Positions 42,543 to 52,594 of a stretch of DNA of 64,000 bases are shown in pieces. The stretch lies in assembly GCF_001428545.1 (NCBI RefSeq), contig NZ_LMHZ01000002.1:81039-145038 (forward strand), given 5' to 3'. The stretch is from Noviherbaspirillum sp. Root189. Lineage in GTDB: Bacteria > Pseudomonadota > Gammaproteobacteria > Burkholderiales > Burkholderiaceae_D. Numbering within the stretch: the first letter of the stretch is position 1; every line of letters begins with the position of its first letter. Made by a program: the position numbers and the translations under genes. The notes below the pieces were generated by a model. It saw only the letters and a program-made list of their open reading frames with translations, searched no databases and had not been told where the DNA came from.

Positions 42543-42555
42543 GAGACCAAATTCT

Positions 42556-43026
42556 TTAAACGCGGTGGTACGGATGATTTTGTGTGATGGACCAGGCCCG
42601 GTAAAGCTGTTCGGCGAGCAACACGCGTACCATTCCATGCGGAAGCGTCAGGCTGGAAATTCTGACCAGCATGTCGGCCGAAGCCTTCAGGCCGGCGTCC
42701 AGACCATCTGCGCCCCCTATCAGAAATGTAACATCACGGCCGTCTTGTTGCCACTCCGTCAGAAAGCGGGACAGTTGCATGGTTGTTATGTCCTTGCCCC
42801 GCTCGTCAAGCGCGATGATGCGCGAGCCCTTCGGAATCGCCGCTTCAATCTTGACGCGTTCCAGCGCCATGACGGTTTCCGCAGTCTTGCTCCCTGAGCG
42901 CTCGACGGGTTTGATTTCCTTGAGCTGGATGCGGCATTCCGGCGGCATCCTTTTCGCGTACTCACCAAAGCCGTCCTCGATCCAGCCGGGCATTTTATGC
43001 CCAACCGCGGCAATTACAAGCTGCAT
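42556..43026 (-). CDS. rlmH: 23S rRNA pseudouridine-1915 N3-methyltransferase
   Basis: 156 residues, the normal RlmH length. A SPOUT methyltransferase knot is indicated by [46 protein letters not shown] and [18 protein letters not shown]. It methylates pseudouridine 1915 in helix 69 of the large subunit. It follows rsfS by 6 bp, the standard bacterial pair. Confidence 0.97.
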   Translation of the reverse strand: MQLVIAAVGHKMPGWIEDGFGEYAKRMPPECRIQLKEIKPVERSGSKTAETVMALERVKIEAAIPKGSRIIALDERGKDITTMQLSRFLTEWQQDGRDVTFLIGGADGLDAGLKASADMLVRISSLTLPHGMVRVLLAEQLYRAWSITQNHPYHRV

Positions 43027-43032
43027 GACGGC

Positions 43033-43656
43033 TTATTCAGCGGTTTTCCGTGCCGGACGTTTGGCTGCGGTTTTGGCTGCCGTCTTGCGCGGTGCGGCGG
43101 TCTTGCCGGCAGCGACCTTGACGGTCTTGCCCACAGGGGCCTTTGGCTTCTTGGCTGCCGTGGTTTTGGCTGCGGTTTTTTTCACGGCCGTTTTGCGCGC
43201 CGGCTTCTTCTCTTCGTCGTCAACCGTGGTCTGGCTTGCGGCGAGGTGGCGCGAGCGCTTCTTCGGTGCTTCTTCTTCCATATCCTCGGATGCGGTGCGC
43301 TTGGAAACACGCTTGGCCGCGCCGAACTTGACTTCCTTGTCGCCCCAGATTTCCTCGAGACGATAGTATTCGCGGATGGCCGGCTGCATGATATGCACAA
43401 TCATGTCGCCGAGATCAACCAATACCCATTCCCCGGTGTCTTCACCTTCGATGCTGACGATACTGCCGCCTTTTTCCTTCACCTTGTCGCGTACCGAGGC
43501 GGCCAGCGCCTTGGTCTGGCGGTTGGAGGTGCCGGACGCGATCGCCAGTCGGTCGAACATGCTGGTCAGATGGACAGTGTCGTAAATGCGGATGTCCTGG
43601 GCCTTGACGTCCTCAAGCGCGTCGATCACGGTGGATTGGAGTTTTTTGATGTCCAT
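43033..43656 (-). CDS. rsfS: Ribosome silencing factor with long basic C-terminal tail
   Basis: Residues 1-113 are a normal RsfS/Iojap domain (DVKAQDIRIYDTVHLTSMFD, GEDTGEWVLVDLGDMIVHIM, REYYRLEEIW), which binds ribosomal protein L14 and blocks subunit joining in starved cells. Residues 114-207 form a lysine-, alanine- and proline-rich tail with repeated KTAAK/KKPA units, like histone H1 or the KTAAK-rich tails of some bacterial DNA-binding proteins. The usual family length is 105-140. The tail probably binds rRNA or DNA and is disordered. The stop of nadD overlaps its start. Confidence 0.93.
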   Translation of the reverse strand: MDIKKLQSTVIDALEDVKAQDIRIYDTVHLTSMFDRLAIASGTSNRQTKALAASVRDKVKEKGGSIVSIEGEDTGEWVLVDLGDMIVHIMQPAIREYYRLEEIWGDKEVKFGAAKRVSKRTASEDMEEEAPKKRSRHLAASQTTVDDEEKKPARKTAVKKTAAKTTAAKKPKAPVGKTVKVAAGKTAAPRKTAAKTAAKRPARKTAE

Positions 43657-44306
43657 TAGCTTTTATAGAGATGATGTTGTTGGATATAGTCTAGCACCCC
43701 GCCCGGAACGAGCGTGGTGACGGGTTCGTCGTGTTGAAGCGCGGCACGTATTTGCGTAGCCGAAATATCGATCGCCAGGTTGGTGCCCAGCAGCGCCAAG
43801 CCATGCGGCGTCGTGCGAATCTGTTCTGCGGTTGCCCCGCGCCGGGAAAACTCACGGGCTACTTCGGGCGGCAGGACAGCGACATCGAAACCGGGGCGCG
43901 ACGCCGCGCAAATATGCGCATGGTCGAACAGTGCCTGCCAGTCCTTCCAGGTATGTAGCTGCAGCAGCTGGTCGCCGCCGATCAGAAATGCCAGTGATAC
44001 TTCCGGACCAAGCTGCGAACGCATGGCCCGCAAGGTATCGATGGTGTACGAGGCATCATTGCGGTGAATCTCTTGCTCGTCGATGACCACCGTTACCGCA
44101 GTGCGCTCGAACGCCAGCCGCAGCATGGCGATGCGCTGCTGTGCACTGGCCTTGAGCGGCGGTTTTTGCCAGGGATTGCCCGCCGGAAGAAGTCGCAGCT
44201 CATCCGGCGCCAGCAGGGTGACGAAGTAATTCCCCAGCGCGACATGGCCGTTATGGACGGGATCAAAGCTCCCACCGAGCAAGGCGATGGAGCGGGTCAC
44301 ACCCAT
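43656..44306 (-). CDS. nadD: Nicotinate-nucleotide adenylyltransferase
   Basis: 216 residues. The nucleotidyltransferase motif is [19 protein letters not shown] (GGSFDPxHxGH) and the C-terminal [10 protein letters not shown] corresponds to ISSTxIR. It adenylates nicotinate mononucleotide in NAD synthesis. It overlaps hemF by 10 bp upstream and rsfS by one base downstream, so the three genes form a tight unit. Confidence 0.96.
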   Translation of the reverse strand: MGVTRSIALLGGSFDPVHNGHVALGNYFVTLLAPDELRLLPAGNPWQKPPLKASAQQRIAMLRLAFERTAVTVVIDEQEIHRNDASYTIDTLRAMRSQLGPEVSLAFLIGGDQLLQLHTWKDWQALFDHAHICAASRPGFDVAVLPPEVAREFSRRGATAEQIRTTPHGLALLGTNLAIDISATQIRAALQHDEPVTTLVPGGVLDYIQQHHLYKS

Positions 44307-45217
44307 TCGCGGTGCACCAGGAAATCGGAATATAGCCGGGCTTCCGCGCTGCCGGGTTCCGGTGTCCAGTCATAACGCCATTTCACGACCGGCGGCATGG
44401 ACATCAGGATCGATTCGGTCCGACCGCCGGACTGCAGCCCGAACAGTGTGCCGCGATCATAGACCAGGTTGAATTCAACATAGCGCCCACGCCGGTAGGC
44501 CTGGAAATCGCGTTCGCGTTCGCCATAAGGCATATCCTTGCGTTTGTTCAGGATGGGCACATAGGCATCGATAAAGCGGTCGCCTACGCTTTTGATCATG
44601 GCAAAGCTTTGTTCCAGCCCGAGTTCGTGGAAATCATCGAAAAAGATGCCGCCCACGCCGCGTGCTTCCTTGCGGTGCTTGAGATAAAAGTAGTCGTCAC
44701 ACCATTTCTTGAAGCGCGGATGCAGATCGTCGCCGAACGGTGCCAGCGCATCATGGCAAGCCTGGTGAAAATGCTTCGCATCTTCTTCAAAGCCGTAATA
44801 CGGTGTCAGATCCATGCCGCCGCCGAACCACCATACCGGTTCCTTGCCTTCGGCGCTGGCGATAAAGAAACGTACATTCATGTGAACGGTCGGCGCATAC
44901 GGATTGCGCGGATGCAGCACCAGCGACACACCCATCGCTTCCCATGCACGGCCAGCCAGTTCAGGGCGATTCGCCGCCGCACTGGGAGGCAACGTGGTAC
45001 CGCTCACATGCGAAAAGCCAACGCCGCCACGTTCGAGCACATGACCTTCCTCGAGGATGCGCGAAATGCCGCCGCCCGCGATCGGGCCTTCGCCATGCGG
45101 GCGCTGCCATTGGTCGAAGAGGAAGCTTTTGCCGTCGACCTGCTCGATCGCCGCAACGATTCTGGCTTGCAAATCCAGCAGGTAAGTCTTGACGTCAGTG
45201 GAAGTAATAGTGGTCAC
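44297..45217 (-). CDS. hemF: Oxygen-dependent coproporphyrinogen III oxidase
   Basis: 306 residues from the GTG at 45217, which is the only sensible start before the conserved core; the family N-terminus ([19 protein letters not shown]) follows it. Signatures [46 protein letters not shown] and [18 protein letters not shown] are complete. The enzyme converts coproporphyrinogen III to protoporphyrinogen IX using O2, pointing to an aerobic life style. It overlaps nadD by 10 bp. The 288-bp spacer before it shows no gene. Confidence 0.95.
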   Translation of the reverse strand: MTTITSTDVKTYLLDLQARIVAAIEQVDGKSFLFDQWQRPHGEGPIAGGGISRILEEGHVLERGGVGFSHVSGTTLPPSAAANRPELAGRAWEAMGVSLVLHPRNPYAPTVHMNVRFFIASAEGKEPVWWFGGGMDLTPYYGFEEDAKHFHQACHDALAPFGDDLHPRFKKWCDDYFYLKHRKEARGVGGIFFDDFHELGLEQSFAMIKSVGDRFIDAYVPILNKRKDMPYGERERDFQAYRRGRYVEFNLVYDRGTLFGLQSGGRTESILMSMPPVVKWRYDWTPEPGSAEARLYSDFLVHREWV

Positions 45218-45505
45218 GATATTATTATGGAGTGTCCTGTTTATCGCCGGGTCGCGGCGCGCAAGCTGAGAATGTGGATGGTTTGGCGCACAGCACCGTT
45301 GCGAATGCCATCTTGCCGCCTGTTTGCATGCCAGGGCCAGGGCAACACCCAGGCCATCCGGGACGATACGCAATTCCCGGGAAACTCATGATGCTTCCGA
45401 CCGGTTTGGCCGGATTATTCATTGCTGATTCGTTACGATGATGCAGTGCTGCGGTGTGACGTTGGCCGGTCAGGAAACATTCATCAGACCGGCCGGACGC
45501 GATGT

Positions 45506-46780
45506 TTATCCGTGCCGCTTCAGTGCGCGCCAGCCGATATCACGACGGAATTGCGCCCCGTCAAAATGGATCTGGTCCACGACGTCGTATGCATTCTTTT
45601 GCGCCATGCGCACATTGTCGCCAAGACCGACTACGCACAGCACACGGCCGCCCGAAGTCATCAGCTTGCCGTCCGCTATCGTTGTTCCGGCATGGAAGGT
45701 CACGCATTCCGGATTTTCCGCCGGGATGCCCGAAATCACGTCACCTTTGCGCGGCGCATCCGGATAACCGGCCGCGGCCATCACGACGCCGAGTGCTGTG
45801 CGACGATCCCACTCCAGTTCGATCTGGTCCAGTGTACCGTTGACCGCATGTTCCATCACGCTCACCAGATCAGTCTTGAGACGCGCCATGATCGGCTGGG
45901 TTTCGGGATCGCCCATGCGGCAATTGAATTCCAGCGTTCTCGGGTTGCCCTTGGCATCGATCATCAGGCCTGCGTACAGGAAGCCGGTGAACGGAATACC
46001 GTCCTTGCTCATGCCCAGCACAGTCGGGTTGATGATCTCGCGCATGATGCGCGCGTGCAGCGAAGGCGTCACGATCGGCGCGGGCGAATACGCACCCATG
46101 CCGCCGGTATTCGGACCTTCATCATTGTCCTTCAGGCGCTTGTGGTCCTGGCTGGTCGCCAGCGGCAGCACATGCTTGCCGTCAACCATGACGATGAAGC
46201 TGGCCTCTTCGCCGGCAAGGAATTCCTCGATCACAACGCGTGCGCCCGCATCCCCCAGCTTGTTGTCGGACAGCATCATGTCGACAGCGGCATGCGCTTC
46301 ATCGATTGTCATGGCAACGACCACGCCTTTGCCGGCCGCCAGTCCATCCGCCTTGATGACGATTGGTGCACCCTTTTGCAGGATGTACTTGCGCGCGGCC
46401 TGCGGATCGGAAAACGTCTGATAATCGGCGGTCGGAATACGGTGACGCTTCATGAAGGCCTTGGCGAAGTCCTTCGAGCTTTCGAGTTGTGCCGCTTCTT
46501 TGGTCGGGCCGAAAATCTTCAGGCCTTGCTCGCGGAAGATATTGACAATGCCAGCCGCCAGCGGGACTTCGGGGCCCACCACGGTTAGCGCGATGTTTTC
46601 CTTGATCGCAAACTGCGCGAGCCATGCCGGATCGGTGATGTCGACGTTTTGCAGGCGCGGGTCGAGCGAAGTGCCGCCATTGCCCGGCGCGACATACACC
46701 ATTTGAATCCGCTCGGATTGCGCGAGCTTCCAAGCCAAGGCATGTTCGCGGCCGCCTGAACCGACTACCAGAATTTTCAT
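45506..46780 (-). CDS. purD: Phosphoribosylamine-glycine ligase
   Basis: 424 residues, full length. MKILVVGSGGREHALAWKL is the N-terminal GARS motif; the ATP-grasp region has IVIKADGLAAGKGVVVA and LEFNCRMGDPETQPIM. It catalyses the second step of purine synthesis. It lies downstream of yebC on the same strand, with a hairpin in the 116-bp spacer. Confidence 0.97.
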   Translation of the reverse strand: MKILVVGSGGREHALAWKLAQSERIQMVYVAPGNGGTSLDPRLQNVDITDPAWLAQFAIKENIALTVVGPEVPLAAGIVNIFREQGLKIFGPTKEAAQLESSKDFAKAFMKRHRIPTADYQTFSDPQAARKYILQKGAPIVIKADGLAAGKGVVVAMTIDEAHAAVDMMLSDNKLGDAGARVVIEEFLAGEEASFIVMVDGKHVLPLATSQDHKRLKDNDEGPNTGGMGAYSPAPIVTPSLHARIMREIINPTVLGMSKDGIPFTGFLYAGLMIDAKGNPRTLEFNCRMGDPETQPIMARLKTDLVSVMEHAVNGTLDQIELEWDRRTALGVVMAAAGYPDAPRKGDVISGIPAENPECVTFHAGTTIADGKLMTSGGRVLCVVGLGDNVRMAQKNAYDVVDQIHFDGAQFRRDIGWRALKRHG

Positions 46781-46814
46781 GAGAATCTACTTGCGTTATG
46801 GAATATTGCTTGTT

Positions 46815-46832
46815 GCAGACGCTGACGTCTGC
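46815..46832. other. Hairpin between yebC and purD
   Basis: GCAGACG-CTGA-CGTCTGC is a perfect 7-bp stem (8 bp with the flanking T-A) and a 4-base loop. It has no T-run on either strand, so it is more likely an mRNA punctuation element than a terminator. Confidence 0.45.
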
Positions 46833-46896
46833 AGGACGGAGCAGGCATCACCTGTGCCGTCAATTGATCGTTTGTTGCAATAAGGAAATGAAAACC

Positions 46897-47622
46897 TCAT
46901 TCCTCGATGACGGCGTTGGTATAGACCTCCTGCACGTCGTCAAGGTTTTCGAGCGCGTCGAGCAATTTTTGCATCTTGACCGCGTCGTCTCCCGTGAAAA
47001 CGGTCTCTGTTGACGGTTTCATCAGGATTTCAGCCACTTCTGCTTTAAAACCCGCCTTTTCCAGCGATTCCTTGACCGCAGAAAAATCATGCGGCGGGGT
47101 CAGCACTTCAATGCCGCCTTCTTCGTCGGTAACCACGTCCTCGGCGCCGGCTTCCAAGGCCGCTTCCATCAGTGCATCTTCATTCGTGCCCGGCGCGAAC
47201 AGCAACTGGCCGCAATGCTTGAACAGAAAGGCAACCGAACCCTCGGTCCCCATATTGCCGCCAAACTTGGAGAAAGCGTGACGCACTTCAGCCACCGTGC
47301 GGACCCGGTTGTCAGTCATGCAATCAACGATGATCGCTGCGCCGTTGATCCCGTAGCCTTCGTAGCGGATCTCTTCATAATTGACGCCTTCCAGGCCGCC
47401 GGTGCCGCGCTGGATTGCGCGGGTCACGTTGTCCTTGGGCATATTGGCGTCGGCTGCCTTGTCCACCGCCAGTCGCAAGCGCGGATTGGCATTCATGTCG
47501 CCGCCGCCCAAACGGGCCGCCACGGTGATTTCCTTGATCAAACGTGTCCAGATCTTGCCGCGCTTTGCGTCGGTCGCGGCTTTTTTATGCTTAATATTGG
47601 CCCATTTACTATGTCCAGCCAT
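46897..47622 (-). CDS. yebC: YebC/PmpR-family protein
   Basis: 241 residues starting [22 protein letters not shown], the family hallmark. Further signatures are [16 protein letters not shown] and [20 protein letters not shown]. Members act as transcriptional regulators or, as more recently shown for some, in relieving ribosome stalling. A long upstream frame extension is unsupported. It is divergent from the HerA-like ATPase gene with a 151-bp spacer. Confidence 0.95.
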   Translation of the reverse strand: MAGHSKWANIKHKKAATDAKRGKIWTRLIKEITVAARLGGGDMNANPRLRLAVDKAADANMPKDNVTRAIQRGTGGLEGVNYEEIRYEGYGINGAAIIVDCMTDNRVRTVAEVRHAFSKFGGNMGTEGSVAFLFKHCGQLLFAPGTNEDALMEAALEAGAEDVVTDEEGGIEVLTPPHDFSAVKESLEKAGFKAEVAEILMKPSTETVFTGDDAVKMQKLLDALENLDDVQEVYTNAVIEE

Positions 47623-47773
47623 GGCAAATCTTTCTTGGAAATGAACGAGAGAAGGCCGGGCACCCCGTTCCGGCGCATATTTGTCGCCAAAATAACTAAG
47701 TGCCAAGCCGAAAAGCAATCTACAATTTTACCATATCGCCCTTCGTGAAATTTGCCTGAAAGACTGACCAAAC

Positions 47774-49348
47774 ATGCCTCTCGAACCGCTGCTGATCGCC
47801 AAACACCAGGACCTCGAACTCGCGCTCCTCCCTAATCTGGCCAACCGCCATGGCTGTATCACAGGCGCAACTGGAACCGGTAAGACCGTTACCTTGCAGA
47901 CGCTGGCACAGGCACTGTCAGGCATAGGGGTGCCGGTATTCATGGCCGACGTCAAGGGCGATCTGTCGGGACTAGTCAAACCAGGTTCTGAAACGCCGCG
48001 CATCAAGGAAAGGTTCGACCTGCTCGGCATCACCGAACCGGCCTGGGCCGGTTGCCCGGTCACGTTCTGGGATGTATTCGGCGAAAAAGGCCATCCGGTC
48101 CGCGCCACCGTTTCCGACCTTGGCCCGTTGCTGCTGTCGCGCATGTTGAACCTGAATGAAGTCCAGCAGGGCGTGTTGCAACTGGTGTTCAAGGTCGCCG
48201 ATGACCACGGCTTGCTGTTGCTGGATCTGAAAGATTTGCGGGCGATGCTGCAGCATGTGGGCGAAAATGCCGCCGAGATCCAGACTGAGTACGGCAATAT
48301 TTCCGCAGCCAGCATCGGTGCCATCCAGCGCGGCTTGATTGCCATCGACGAGCAGGGCGGCGACCGCTTTTTCGGCGAACCGATGCTCAACATCGACGAT
48401 TTCATGCAAACTGATCCGCAGGGCAAGGGCGTGATCAATATCCTGGCGGCGGACAAGCTGCTGAATTCGCCGCGCCTGTACGCGATCTTCCTGCTATGGA
48501 TGCTAGCGGAACTGTTCGAACACCTGCCCGAAGTCGGTGACCTCGACAAGCCGAAACTCGTTTTCTTCTTCGATGAAGCCCACCTGCTGTTCGACGAAGC
48601 GCCCAAGCCCTTGCTGCAAAAAATCGAGCAGGTGGTCCGCCTGATCCGTTCCAAAGGGGTTGGCGTGTACTTTGTCACGCAGAATCCGCTCGACATTCCG
48701 GATACCGTGCTCGGCCAGTTGGGTAACCGCGTCCAGCACGCCTTGCGCGCCTACACGCCACGCGATCAGAAAGCGGTGCAGACCGCCGCCGAGACCTTCC
48801 GTCCCAATCCCAAGCTCGATACCGCCCAGGTCATTACTGAACTCGGCGTCGGCGAGGCGCTGGTGTCGTTTCTCGATGAAAAGGGCCGGCCGAATATGGT
48901 CGAGCGCGCCTACGTCGTACCTCCGGCATCGCAGATCGGGCCGATCACCGACGTCGAGCGCAGCGAATTCATGGCCGATTCCATGGTGGCCGGGGTCTAT
49001 GAAAAAGTCGTCGACCGCGAATCCGCCTACGAAAAACTGAAAGGCCGTGTGGCCCGTGAAATGCCGGCCAAGGAAGATGTCCAGCCGGCAAAACGCGGTC
49101 GCGCAACATCGGGTTCTCCGGCTTCCTCATCCCGTGACGCAGAGCCTGCTTCGCGAGAAGCGGACGGCGGCGCATCGTTTGGCGACTCGGTGCGCGACGC
49201 AATGGGCGGGCTGTTCGGCGGCAGCAGCGTGGGACGCCGCAAGGACACCATGGTCGAAGCCATGGTGAAATCCGCGGCGCGCAGCATCGGCTCACAGGTC
49301 GGACGGGAAATCATTCGCGGTGTGCTTGGTTCGATCATGAAACGCTGA
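47774..49348 (+). CDS. HerA-like ATPase, DUF853 family
   Basis: 524 residues. Walker A is [12 protein letters not shown] (near 33), Walker B is [16 protein letters not shown] (near 258), and [31 protein letters not shown] holds the sensor and arginine-finger region typical of DUF853/YjgR proteins. These are cytoplasmic FtsK/HerA-type ATPases of unknown role. Residues about 430-480 are a serine- and arginine-rich linker, and the last 40 residues ([15 protein letters not shown], and a region with repeated small residues) form a short C-terminal module also seen in YjgR. Confidence 0.92.
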   Translation: MPLEPLLIAKHQDLELALLPNLANRHGCITGATGTGKTVTLQTLAQALSGIGVPVFMADVKGDLSGLVKPGSETPRIKERFDLLGITEPAWAGCPVTFWDVFGEKGHPVRATVSDLGPLLLSRMLNLNEVQQGVLQLVFKVADDHGLLLLDLKDLRAMLQHVGENAAEIQTEYGNISAASIGAIQRGLIAIDEQGGDRFFGEPMLNIDDFMQTDPQGKGVINILAADKLLNSPRLYAIFLLWMLAELFEHLPEVGDLDKPKLVFFFDEAHLLFDEAPKPLLQKIEQVVRLIRSKGVGVYFVTQNPLDIPDTVLGQLGNRVQHALRAYTPRDQKAVQTAAETFRPNPKLDTAQVITELGVGEALVSFLDEKGRPNMVERAYVVPPASQIGPITDVERSEFMADSMVAGVYEKVVDRESAYEKLKGRVAREMPAKEDVQPAKRGRATSGSPASSSRDAEPASREADGGASFGDSVRDAMGGLFGGSSVGRRKDTMVEAMVKSAARSIGSQVGREIIRGVLGSIMKR

Positions 49349-49417
49349 AGCTGGTGTGCGGCGTGCCGTGCTTTGGTGACGGCACGCTCATGCTTATGCG
49401 CAGCGACATGCCTTCGC

Positions 49418-50863
49418 TTACAGATATTTTCTCCATAATTCGTTAGAAAATTTATCGGCGGGGTCCACCATGCTCTTTACGGACCGAAGCGCATCAGCTT
49501 CCGGATATGCCCGATGGAACTGTCGTTTTGTGGCGTGTAACTGGTAAGGAAGGTAGTACCGTCCCCCATTCGCCAACGCTAGCTCGATCAATGCACGAGT
49601 CCAGTGACCGACATCTTCTCTGGCCTTCAGATAAGTGCGCTGCTTGTAATAAATGACGAAGCAGAACACCTCTTCTTTTGCCCACGGAAGCAAGCTTACG
49701 GTATCAACCGGCGAATGCCTGATTGAGACATTCAGCGCCTCAACGTTTTGTTGCTGCAGAATCTTCGCCATTCCCTTGGCGAAAGCGACAAAATGGCGAG
49801 TCGGGATGAAATATTCCTGTAACGCGTAAGTGCTCATCATTCGGGTGCGGGGTTCCAGTTCAGCGGTATCGCGGCTGGCCTCATGGTTGAGCCACTTTAC
49901 GACAGGCTTACTCAGAACACGGGGACGAATGACTTGCGCCTGTAATGTTTCTCCCCCAGGTAATTCCGTCACAGCCCAAAGGACGTTTTGCTCGATAGGG
50001 TAGGAAAGGCCGCCTGGAATAAGTCGTTGTGTCTCTGTAAGCGGCTTGTCTGTGCTTTTCCAGGTGACGGAAACGGGTGCGTTAAACGCCGGTGGTAAAA
50101 GATCTGCGTTGTGCAGAATATGCCTGGGATCCGACTCAATCCGGGACTTGAAAAAATCCACGTACTGTTCCAGTGGCACCGACTGTATGATCCGCTCGAT
50201 TGGGACATTGCGGCTGAGTTCCAGCTCTACCTCGGTAATGACTCCGACAGCGCCATAGCCGCCGATAGCAGCCCTGAATAGAGATCGGTTGTGATTCAGG
50301 CCGGCTTCAACAACTTTGCCGTCCGCCAGAACCATCTGAAGTGCCCTGACTGAATTGCAGATCGGTCCGTGCCCGACATAACGGCCATGGGCATTCACGG
50401 ATACAGACCCGCCAACGGTAAAGTTGGAATAGCTTTGCATCGTTTTTACCGCGAGGTGATGCATGTCAATAATTTCTTGCAGTTCACGCCAGCGCATGCC
50501 CGCCTGTACTCTGACGGTTCGTTCTTCGGGCCTGAACCAGACCAGGCGATTCATCTTCCGCATATCGAGATGCAACCCGGCCTGCACCGCAACCTGACCA
50601 CCCATACTGTAGCGACCGCCACCTAACGCTATCTTTCCTGGCCATTTGCCTATCAGCTCCGATACTTCCGCCGCAGACGAAGCTTGCTCGACCTTGGCAA
50701 CAATGACGGAATACAGTCCTGTCACATTCGATACCACGATATCCGCTGCGCAGACCGAACGGGCCATGCCAACAGAACTCAAGCCGATTGTGCCAAGGGT
50801 ATAGACAAGAAAGCTACGTCGAGGAAGAGGCGCGGGGTGCGCTTTAGGCGTCTCGTGGGTCAT
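49418..50863 (-). CDS. Exported FAD-binding oxidase (PCMH type, lactone-oxidase-like)
   Basis: 481 residues. The N-terminus has PRRSFLVYTLGTIGLSSVGMA, a plausible Tat signal with an RR-x-F-L core. The PCMH flavin domain follows (about 65-235: KIALGGGRYSMGGQ, GMRWRELQEIID, SNFTVGGSVSVNAHGRYVGHGP), then a substrate domain like that of sugar-lactone oxidases. Such enzymes oxidise lactones or alcohols with O2 or a cytochrome as acceptor; folding in the cytoplasm with FAD explains Tat export. The substrate is unknown. It is a single gene. Confidence 0.85.
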   Translation of the reverse strand: MTHETPKAHPAPLPRRSFLVYTLGTIGLSSVGMARSVCAADIVVSNVTGLYSVIVAKVEQASSAAEVSELIGKWPGKIALGGGRYSMGGQVAVQAGLHLDMRKMNRLVWFRPEERTVRVQAGMRWRELQEIIDMHHLAVKTMQSYSNFTVGGSVSVNAHGRYVGHGPICNSVRALQMVLADGKVVEAGLNHNRSLFRAAIGGYGAVGVITEVELELSRNVPIERIIQSVPLEQYVDFFKSRIESDPRHILHNADLLPPAFNAPVSVTWKSTDKPLTETQRLIPGGLSYPIEQNVLWAVTELPGGETLQAQVIRPRVLSKPVVKWLNHEASRDTAELEPRTRMMSTYALQEYFIPTRHFVAFAKGMAKILQQQNVEALNVSIRHSPVDTVSLLPWAKEEVFCFVIYYKQRTYLKAREDVGHWTRALIELALANGGRYYLPYQLHATKRQFHRAYPEADALRSVKSMVDPADKFSNELWRKYL

Positions 50864-50967
50864 TGAAGTCTCCTGCTTGATTGGAGTCCCACTGTAGGAG
50901 AGGTCAAGTCGTTAAACCATACGCATCCCTAAAGTATTAAAAGTTAATATCTACGGTGTTAGTCAGC

Positions 50968-51468
50968 TTACCTTCGCTGAAGGCCAGCATCTCGGGTGCT
51001 TTGGCGGCAATTTGCTGGCAAGATGTCGAAATGCAGAACATCTTCACGAAGTCCCAGTTTTGTGTAGAGCGCAATCGCCGGATCGTCGCCATAGTCAGCC
51101 TGAACGAAGATCATCCAGATACCGCGCTCAGCAGCCTGCACCTTCAGTTCTTCTATCATGGCCGTGGCGATGCCTTGCCGGCGGTAAGGCTCGCTAACGG
51201 CGAGATCGTAGATGTACAGCTCCGATCGGGCTTGCTCGAACTTGGGCAAGACATAGGCGGCAAGGCCACCAACCACTTCTGGTCCTGCAAAGGCTGCTAC
51301 GGCAAGAAAAGTCCTGCTTCCAAGCAGGTCATGCAGGTACGCGTCGTCAGGCTGCCTGTCGGTATAGGTTGAAAGGTCTCCAAACGCTTCCCCGAACATT
51401 TTCATCATTGCGCGTATGGAGGAAATGTCTGCTTCTCCAAGCAATCGAACATGGATGTTTTCCTGCAT
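50968..51468 (-). CDS. AAC(3)-I-like GNAT aminoglycoside acetyltransferase homologue
   Basis: 166 residues. The stretch [30 protein letters not shown], together with [21 protein letters not shown] and LHFDI, closely follows AAC(3)-I enzymes as I remember them, well beyond general GNAT similarity; RRQGIATA is the acetyl-CoA loop. AAC(3)-I acetylates gentamicin-type aminoglycosides. Here it is a lone chromosomal gene with host-like composition and AGGAAGC before ATG 51468, no cassette or IS next to it, so it looks intrinsic. Activity against drugs is not proven by sequence. Confidence 0.8.
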   Translation of the reverse strand: MQENIHVRLLGEADISSIRAMMKMFGEAFGDLSTYTDRQPDDAYLHDLLGSRTFLAVAAFAGPEVVGGLAAYVLPKFEQARSELYIYDLAVSEPYRRQGIATAMIEELKVQAAERGIWMIFVQADYGDDPAIALYTKLGLREDVLHFDILPANCRQSTRDAGLQRR

Positions 51469-51633
51469 ATTGCTTCCTTTCGTTTGGCATGAACCCACTC
51501 GCGCTTTTCAAATAGTGTAGAAAAACCAGACCCTTAAGCCAATTCCAGTCAGCCTGACTCTGAATATTCCACCGGATTACCGCGGTCAGCAACATGGCAA
51601 GTCAGAAAATGATTCACCGCGTAAAATTGCGGA

Positions 51634-52554
51634 ATGCCATCCACTTCCCCGCCTTCTATCTCCGGCCTTGACCGCAAGGCCTTCCTGATTGGTCTCACCA
51701 TCGCCATCGCCGGCGCCATTCTGTTCTCCGCCAAAGCCATCGTCGCCAAGCTGCTGTATCGCTACCACATCGATGCGGTGACGCTGATCGCTTTTCGCAT
51801 GATGTTTTCCGTGCCTTTCTTTGCCGCGGTGGCGATCTGGAAAGCCCATACCGAACCCGCGCTGACAAAGCGCGAACTGGCGAAGATCACGGTGATGGGC
51901 CTGCTCGGCTACTACTTGTCGAGCTTTCTTGATTTTCTCGGGCTGGAACATATTTCGGCCGGCCTTGAGCGTCTGATCCTCTTCCTGACGCCGTCGTTCG
52001 TCCTGCTGCTGTCGGTACTTTTCCTGAAAAGAAGCATTACGAAACTCGAATGGATTGCGCTCGGTACTGCCTATGCAGGTACCGTGTTGGTATTCCTGCA
52101 TGATGTGCGTCTCGGCGGTGCCAACGTGCTGCTGGGCGGCGCATTCGTGCTTGGCAGCGCAATCACCTACGCCGTCTACCTGCTGATGTCCGGCGAGATG
52201 GTGCGCAAGGTCGGCTCGATACGGCTGGTCGCCTATGCAATGTGCGTCTCCAGTGTTGCTTGTATCCTGCAATTCTTTTTGTTGCGGCCTGTTTCGCTGC
52301 TGGTTCAGCCAGTGCAGGTCTACGGTTTGTCATTGCTTAACGCCGTGTTCTGCACCGTACTCCCGGTATTCATGACCATGGCGGCGGTCGCGCGCATCGG
52401 CGCACCGACGACTTCGCAAGCCGGTATGATCGGACCGGTATCCACGCTCTTCCTTGGTGCCCTCATCCTGGCAGAGCCGATTACCGGAATACAACTTGCA
52501 GGAACCGCGCTGGTCCTGGCCGGCATTTATTTATTGTCAAAAAAACGGGTATAA
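51634..52554 (+). CDS. EamA-family (DMT) permease
   Basis: 306 residues with ten predicted membrane helices in two EamA repeats (about 15-145 and 160-300). EWIALGTAYAGTVLVFLHD and TSQAGMIGPVSTLFLGALILAEPITGIQLAGTALVLAGI are typical ends of the two halves. Family members export or import amino acids, purines or other metabolites; the substrate is unknown. It is 40 bp upstream of an SDR gene on the same strand, so they may be cotranscribed. Confidence 0.9.
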   Translation: MPSTSPPSISGLDRKAFLIGLTIAIAGAILFSAKAIVAKLLYRYHIDAVTLIAFRMMFSVPFFAAVAIWKAHTEPALTKRELAKITVMGLLGYYLSSFLDFLGLEHISAGLERLILFLTPSFVLLLSVLFLKRSITKLEWIALGTAYAGTVLVFLHDVRLGGANVLLGGAFVLGSAITYAVYLLMSGEMVRKVGSIRLVAYAMCVSSVACILQFFLLRPVSLLVQPVQVYGLSLLNAVFCTVLPVFMTMAAVARIGAPTTSQAGMIGPVSTLFLGALILAEPITGIQLAGTALVLAGIYLLSKKRV

Positions 52555-52594
52555 CGCATTACAGACGTTACCGACGGTACACAGAGGAGAAGTC

